A stretch of 64,000 nt of DNA. It comes from Nymphaea colorata. Lineage: Eukaryota > Streptophyta > Magnoliopsida > Nymphaeales > Nymphaeaceae. How positions within the stretch are numbered: position 1 is the first letter of the stretch; the number at the start of each line of letters is the position of its first letter. Both the position numbers and the translations under genes were made by a program. The notes under the pieces are model-generated. The model ran no database searches. It saw nothing but the letters and a program-made list of their open reading frames with translations, and was not told the DNA's origin. The stretch is taken from positions 6,625,500 through 6,689,499 of the forward strand of contig NC_045149.1 in assembly GCF_008831285.2 (NCBI RefSeq), read 5' to 3'. Below are positions 58,851 to 64,000 of the stretch, piece after piece.

Positions 58851-58953
58851 AAATTTCAAACTGCTTACAACTCGCTTTAAGCATGGTCAAAATGAATAAG
58901 TATTTTAACAATTTCATGCTGAAGATGTTAATATGTATGTGAGCATTCATGTG

Positions 58954-59009
58954 GTGAAATGGTGTTGATATAAATGTTAATGTGAAATGGTGTTGATATA
59001 AATGTTAAT
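58954..59009. repeat. 28-bp perfect tandem duplication
   Basis: Two adjacent identical units beginning 'gtgaaatggtgttgatataa' at 58,954 and 58,982. Confidence 0.95.
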
Positions 59010-59457
59010 GCGTTTACAACGATTCAGGGATGGATAGGTTCATGCTGCATAATACCAGGTGATTTTATTAAGTTGATCCGAGGAAAATGAGGAAGATGGA
59101 GAGGAGAGGAGGGCCTTCTCCCTTTCACTAGGACAAGTCTTTGATTTGATCTCATACAACAATTCGTTGTCTGCAGCACTGGACCGCAACTCAACATATC
59201 TAAGCTACTAATTGCCATGCATTAAAAATTCTACCTCACCTTGATATCGATCCAAAGATATCTGAAATTGTATAGAAATAGCGAGCAAAGACCAAGGCCG
59301 CATATCTGCAAGGCTATATAGTGAAAAGGAGTACATCCGCAAAGTTGTCTTCTTGCTCCTAGTGGCACACGTTCTCTATGTAACTTAAAACGAGAATAAA
59401 CTGCTATATGTAAATTCATGAACGCAGGTGAAGATAGGGCCACGACAGAAAGTTTCA

Positions 59458-61140
59458 CTAAGAACATCTGATTATCCTATTCAATTGGAAGAACCAGGAG
59501 TATAACATTCCAAAAGCACAATATATGGACACTAACAGAAGAGGTAAGAATGGCATTTTGTCCCCAAAAATATATGGGTGTAAGAACTGTCCCCAAATCT
59601 CAATTGCCAACAAGCCCGAAAGATAGATCTTGGTAGGCCAACCAAATAGTTTTGTTCCCTGCAAAGAAACGCTAGACCGCTTTTTGTCTTTGCCGTCTTC
59701 AGAAGCGCTGATCATGCTGAAATGTTGTGAAAAGCCTGACCACAGGATGGCCGCATGAGTAAGAAGCAACAGCACCTTAACTGGGTACTCTCTGGCTTCG
59801 TATAGAAGAGGGAACAATGAATAGCATGAAACTGCACAGAAGACAGAAAGGTTTAACGCAACCTTATAAACTTGGAAACAGAAAGACTATATTGATGCAT
59901 TGAGGCTGCAGATCATGGTTTCATACAATTGAGGATGCTAAAAAACCCAGAAGGATATTGTTGGCATTATCAGAAGTAGTTTTAACATTTTGAGTACTCT
60001 GAGACAACAGAAAACTGCATTAACATAAGCTCCCTCTGCATGTGGGAGTAAATTATGATGATGGGCCCTAACAAACGGATAAAAAGCCAGCACGAATGTT
60101 TTGAAGAATTCTGGGTATGCTTAGAAACAAATGGAAAGCTTTTGACAGATTAATTCATTTCAACAGGTGGAAAGATGGAAATTGGTACCGATCTTGGTTT
60201 ATCAAAAATGGTAGCTAGCCTATTCAATTCCTATAGTAAAATGGGGGGAAAAAAAAACTGGAGACAAACCTGTAGATAGTAAGAAGTAATGGCTTGCATC
60301 CTCCAAATGACTCGTAGCAATGATGGCAAGGGGAATAACAAAATGAAGTGATGCTTTCTCGTGAACATGCCATCCGAACATAAAACCACAGGTGTAAGCA
60401 TATGCAACCCACCGAGTAATGTGCTTTGGTTGAGGAGATTTCCATGCCTTGACAAGGCAGGGAAGTATGGCAAGCATCACCATACAGAAGGTGGTTAAAG
60501 GAGTCACCTGACATTGCCATAGTCAGAAGAATTAGAAGTTAATCAACTCCATCAGAGACAACAACAATTCAATGATACCTGGGGGAGGACAGAAAAAGGA
60601 GAGTCTCCAACAAGTCCACCAGTGAATGAAGCTGCTGGTGCCTGAATGCTGAACCCAAGTTTCCTCAGCATAAATGCGATGAATTTGTCAGCAATAATGT
60701 AAAATACCCAAAAGTTAGGAGCCCAGTACGCATGGCACAGACCTCTGCCAAAAGGGAATAGTCGGTGCAGAACCTGTTGCATCTGTAGGGGACGTGTGTT
60801 TGACATCAGATCTTGAATGCACTGTGGTTGTTTAACAAGATGGATGCAGGTATATGCCAACTATGTGGGATGAGCAACTATAGCTACAGGAATATCAGTT
60901 ACCACCATTTTCATGAATTTTTACCCAATAAGAAATGGGATATGTTAGTGCAACATTGGAATACACATGTAACCTGTCAATATATGAATCGTGTAAGAAA
61001 AGCTATGGTGTGGGGTGTAGGTGCAGATGCTGATGAAGCAATTTTCAAAAAAATTTAGGTGTGAGTGCGGCGATGATGTATATATATGTGTGTGTATATA
61101 TGTATATAAATCATTTGTCACATAGCTATTTAACTGGTTA

Positions 61141-61203
<63 letters not shown>

Positions 61204-62939
61204 ATCCGGTTCGACTGACTGAACCGGATGTTCTGTGCCAGAGAAGCACCAGCACCAACGTCGACATGGGTGTGGCAGCCATTTAGAAGCACCCATGTGA
61301 CATAGAAGAAAAGACTATCCCCTTTAACAAAACCAAGCAAAAAACATGTCATTAAACTTAAACAGTTTATGACACAAGCAGGTAAATGATGATTAATAGT
61401 ATGCCTCAACATAGCATAGAATGAAGATGATATGCAGAGTAACTGAACAGAGAAAAATATGCAAAGGTGCACTGAAAAGGCTCTACATGGACAAGCTTTG
61501 GAAGTTTTATTGGAGAATGGGAGACAAGATGCAACATGCACCTGAGGCTCAGATTTTGCAAGTTAGACTCGAAAATGAAATGTTCTAGATTTGTTTTATC
61601 CCGCATCATCAAGATCTGAGGATAAATTTTCATCCTAGCTTTGACCCTGAAAGCCTATACTCCTCTTACTTTTATTTGCTTTCAAGCGAGTGGCAAAATA
61701 GTCTTCTCAAAATGAGTGGACATTTTAAACTCAGACAGGAGTTGAATTACCCAAGTGAGAGTTATCTGAGGCAAATTTCAGTCTGATCAAACTTATGGAG
61801 GTGGAACTCCAAGTTTCCAACATAGCTTCCTTCATGCATCTACACATTGGAATATCTTCGGAATTATGTATTCGTCTAAGGATAATGGCTTCAAAGCCAG
61901 AAGGCTCAATGGTGTTGCTCATGGCAGCAGAGAGACGAAGCCAGAAGGTTCAATGGTGTTGGCTAAGGATAAAAAATAACTGACTCAAAAAGAATAAATA
62001 GAAAACAAATGAAGAATGCATCATGTGCAGTATGCAAAATCAACTAAAAGTGCCCAAACGTTACCTGGAACAGCATAGCAAATTAAGAGCAATCCACTTG
62101 GAAATGAATAGAAGCAGACTACCATCACAAGAACATAGATCAGAACAAAGTCAACAAAAAAGCATTCTCAACTCCATAGATGTTCATACCTGGCCATGAT
62201 ACAAAAATGGCCCAAACGCCACCAAAAACACAGAGACCACCACCGCGCCCATAAGAATCAGCCTCCTCAAGAACCCTCCGAAGCGCCCATTACCCAACCA
62301 ACAGTAATGCCTCAACAAATACACGAAATAAACAGGGCCCGCCACCATGAAGAGATGCTTGAAACAGATCAACACAGCAAAAAAGAATCCCCCCAGTAAA
62401 TCCCGATTACCGTCCTCGAGGAACGAGAGGGAAATCATCAGAATCCCCAAGAGGAACCCATTATACTGGAAATGCACGTGGTCCACAATCAACAGAGCAG
62501 GCGACCACAACACGGCCACTAGGATCAAGGCACGCCTCGTCGAGGGGAAGACATTCCGGGCGATCCGTGAAATGCCCAAGAAGAGGATGAGATCGGCGAT
62601 GATGACGGTCAGTCTCTGGAAGTAAACGACGGAAGGGGCGGAATAGTTGAGGCCGAGGTTGAGGTCGACGATGGTAGGATCGATAATGGCAGCAAAAAAT
62701 GATAGGAAGCGCTCAAAGAAGGCAAAGAAGGGAGGGTAGTCGAGAGTCCACTGGCTGGTTTCGTCGGAGTACCAGAGCGAGAGGGGGAGGGAATGGGTGA
62801 TGGCGAGCCAGTGGCGGTGGACCTCAAAATCAGTGCTGCGGTATGCGGGGATGAGGAGAAGCTTGATGCAGGTGGCAACAGCGAAGTACCAACCTGCTTC
62901 TCTCGCGATACTCATCGGAGAAGGCGTTGGCATCTCCAC
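59458..62939 (-). CDS. ALG8: ALG8, ER alpha-1,3-glucosyltransferase
   Basis: Exons on the minus strand are 62,939-62,190, 60,782-60,579, 60,507-60,270 and 59,831-59,458. They join through GT-AG introns of 1,407, 71 and 438 bp into 521 codons plus stop; relatives are about 505-520. ALG8 adds the second glucose to the dolichol-linked Glc1Man9GlcNAc2 precursor in the ER lumen, before transfer to proteins. It belongs to family GT57 with ALG6. Visible signatures: 'STDFEVHRHWLAI' at residues 35-47, 'SQWTLDYPPFFAFFE' at 62-76, 'VDHVHFQYNGFLLG', 'FPFGRGLCHAYWAPNFW', 'GWHVHEKASLHF', and about a dozen hydrophobic membrane segments. Acidic and His residues in the first luminal loop are thought to be catalytic. 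Intron 1 carries a MITE at 61,001-61,305. The first ATG was chosen; Met9 is an alternative. The frame is intact throughout. Confidence 0.95.
61001..61305 (+). mobile_element. MITE with internal TA tract (family E2), in ALG8 intron 1
   Basis: The left 'agctatggtgtggggtgtag' and right 'acccatgtgacatag' ends match the reverse complement of the element at 28,500-28,838. The core holds a TA tract of about 50 bp (61,151-61,200) preceded by GT repeats. Confidence 0.7.
61885..61965. repeat. Short tandem repeat in ALG8 intron 1
   Basis: 'aagccagaaggctcaatgg' at about 61,893 recurs as 'aagccagaaggttcaatgg' about 45 bp later, both followed by 'tgttg'. Confidence 0.8.
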
Positions 62940-63007
62940 TCCTCACCTTCGTCTCCCTGCTGCCATGGACAGAGAAAGCGTAACGAAGGTTGTTCAAAAG
63001 CAGTACT

Positions 63008-63115
63008 AGCGGTGCACACCAGCCGAGCCGAGCTCGAGTTGGATTACTTCGAGCCTCGACTCGAGTTTACTCGACTCAAGCTCGAGCTCGACTCGATTTT
63101 ACAACATGTAATTTG
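63008..63115. mobile_element. CTCGA-rich repeat fragment close upstream of ALG8
   Basis: 'gcggtgcacaccagccgagc' and 'tcaagctcgagctcgactcg' match the vocabulary of the elements at 25,066 and 54,428. It begins about 70 bp upstream of the ALG8 start codon. The other end was not found. Confidence 0.55.
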
Positions 63116-64000
63116 GATTCCACTTTAAACATGTTTTGTTTTAGGCTGTATTTGGTCTAAGTATTTTATTATTATAATTTAACATTTGAAACTTGACTCG
63201 TTTAGCATTTGGAGCATATGTCTTGTTTCTTTTAACTCCACATTAAGAACACAAGTAAAAAAAACTAGATTATTAGCTATTAAAATTATGGAATGATGCA
63301 AATATACATTGACATGACAAAGTAATCGTACAAAATGTGACTGGTACTTGTTTGCTATGCTGTTCAACATGAAAGACAAACACATAGTTTAATGTTAAAT
63401 TAATTGTTTTTATTTTCTAATTTTTATTTATTACTTGTTTACTTTTTTTTTTTTATGTGTGTTATTAGTTTCTCACCTATTTCATTTTTCCTTGACTTGT
63501 AGAAATTCTTAAATTTTCTACAAATTTATCGTATTTATCCCATATTTCTTTTTTCAATCTATTTGTATATTACACAAGAAAAACATCATTGTTTAAAATG
63601 TGAAAACATTTTTGTGACTATATGATTGGACCCATATGTAAAAGTTGAAAAAACTTCTCAACAACTTTCAGCAACATGGGTACATTCTTTTGCGATTTGT
63701 ATTAAATAAAGATAACAGATTAATAGAAATCCCAAATAATAAACCCTTGAAATAGAAATCCCAAATAATAAACCCTATATAAAGGGAATATTTCCATGGA
63801 AAAGTAAAGCTCACCCATTCTACGAGATTGTATGTTACTAAACCTAGGGATTGGGCCAGCCCGACACCCAAAATCCATGTCCAAGCCCGGCCCAACACTT
63901 AAAACCTGAGCTCGAGCTCGGCCCGAGCCTAGCCCGATTAAATTAAAAAACATATACTTTAATTTAAAATAATATATAAATACAATTAATTGTAATAAAA
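63116..64000. other. Repeat-rich window end
   Basis: 63,400-63,645 is a second copy of the MITE at 21,800 (shared 'agtttctcac-tattt-att' and 'tttttgtgact' right end). 63,845-63,945 holds GC-rich 'aagcccggcccaac' and 'ctcggcccgagcctagcccg' blocks like 2,808-2,962 and may continue beyond the window. No gene seen. Confidence 0.5.

Noticed and set aside
61600-61625. Resemblance to miR172 complement ('gcatcatcaagatct')
   Set aside because: Only about 15 bases match and there is no foldback precursor around it. It lies in an ALG8 intron.

Overview
This window looks like nuclear DNA of a flowering plant. The evidence is intron-containing genes with GT-AG junctions, plant-specific proteins (a plastid RuBisCO assembly factor and a BOI-type RING ligase), a plant chromovirus retrotransposon, a decayed piece of plastid 16S rRNA gene, and AT-rich intergenic DNA full of MITE-like repeats. 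I cannot fix the lineage from sequence alone. Gene density is low: three convincing protein-coding genes in 64 kb. Exons were joined by hand from splice signals and protein similarity.

Layout. 1-13,370 is repeat-rich and gene-free; it holds a very small LTR retrotransposon of TRIM type (9,519-10,300) with another transposon nested in one LTR. 13,371-15,125 (+) is a three-exon gene for a plastid PCD-like protein of the RAF2/SDIRIP1 family. 15,126-34,350 is gene-free; it contains foldback MITEs beside (TA)n arrays, CACTA-like and SINE-like fragments, an orphan promoter-like block with four CACGTG boxes (25,540-25,895), and a nuclear plastid-DNA insertion (27,347-27,541). 34,485-36,597 (+) is a four-exon BOI/BRG-type RING E3 ligase gene with a visible TATA box. 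36,598-55,200 is again repeats, including a second TRIM copy, recent tandem duplications and several MITEs. 55,204-58,317 is an LTR retrotransposon (Ty3/gypsy chromovirus, minus strand) with intact ends and a 5-bp target duplication, but with the reverse transcriptase-to-integrase core missing. 59,458-62,939 (-) is a four-exon ALG8 gene. The end of the window is repeats.

The three genes act in unrelated processes: RuBisCO assembly in the plastid, ubiquitin ligation in hormone and stress signalling, and N-glycan precursor assembly in the ER. They are not a functional cluster. The most unusual content is the repeat fraction: a foldback family repeatedly paired with long TA microsatellites, a TRIM family in three states (nested, intact-structured, LTR-only), and a perfect inverted repeat around a roughly 100-bp TA tract.
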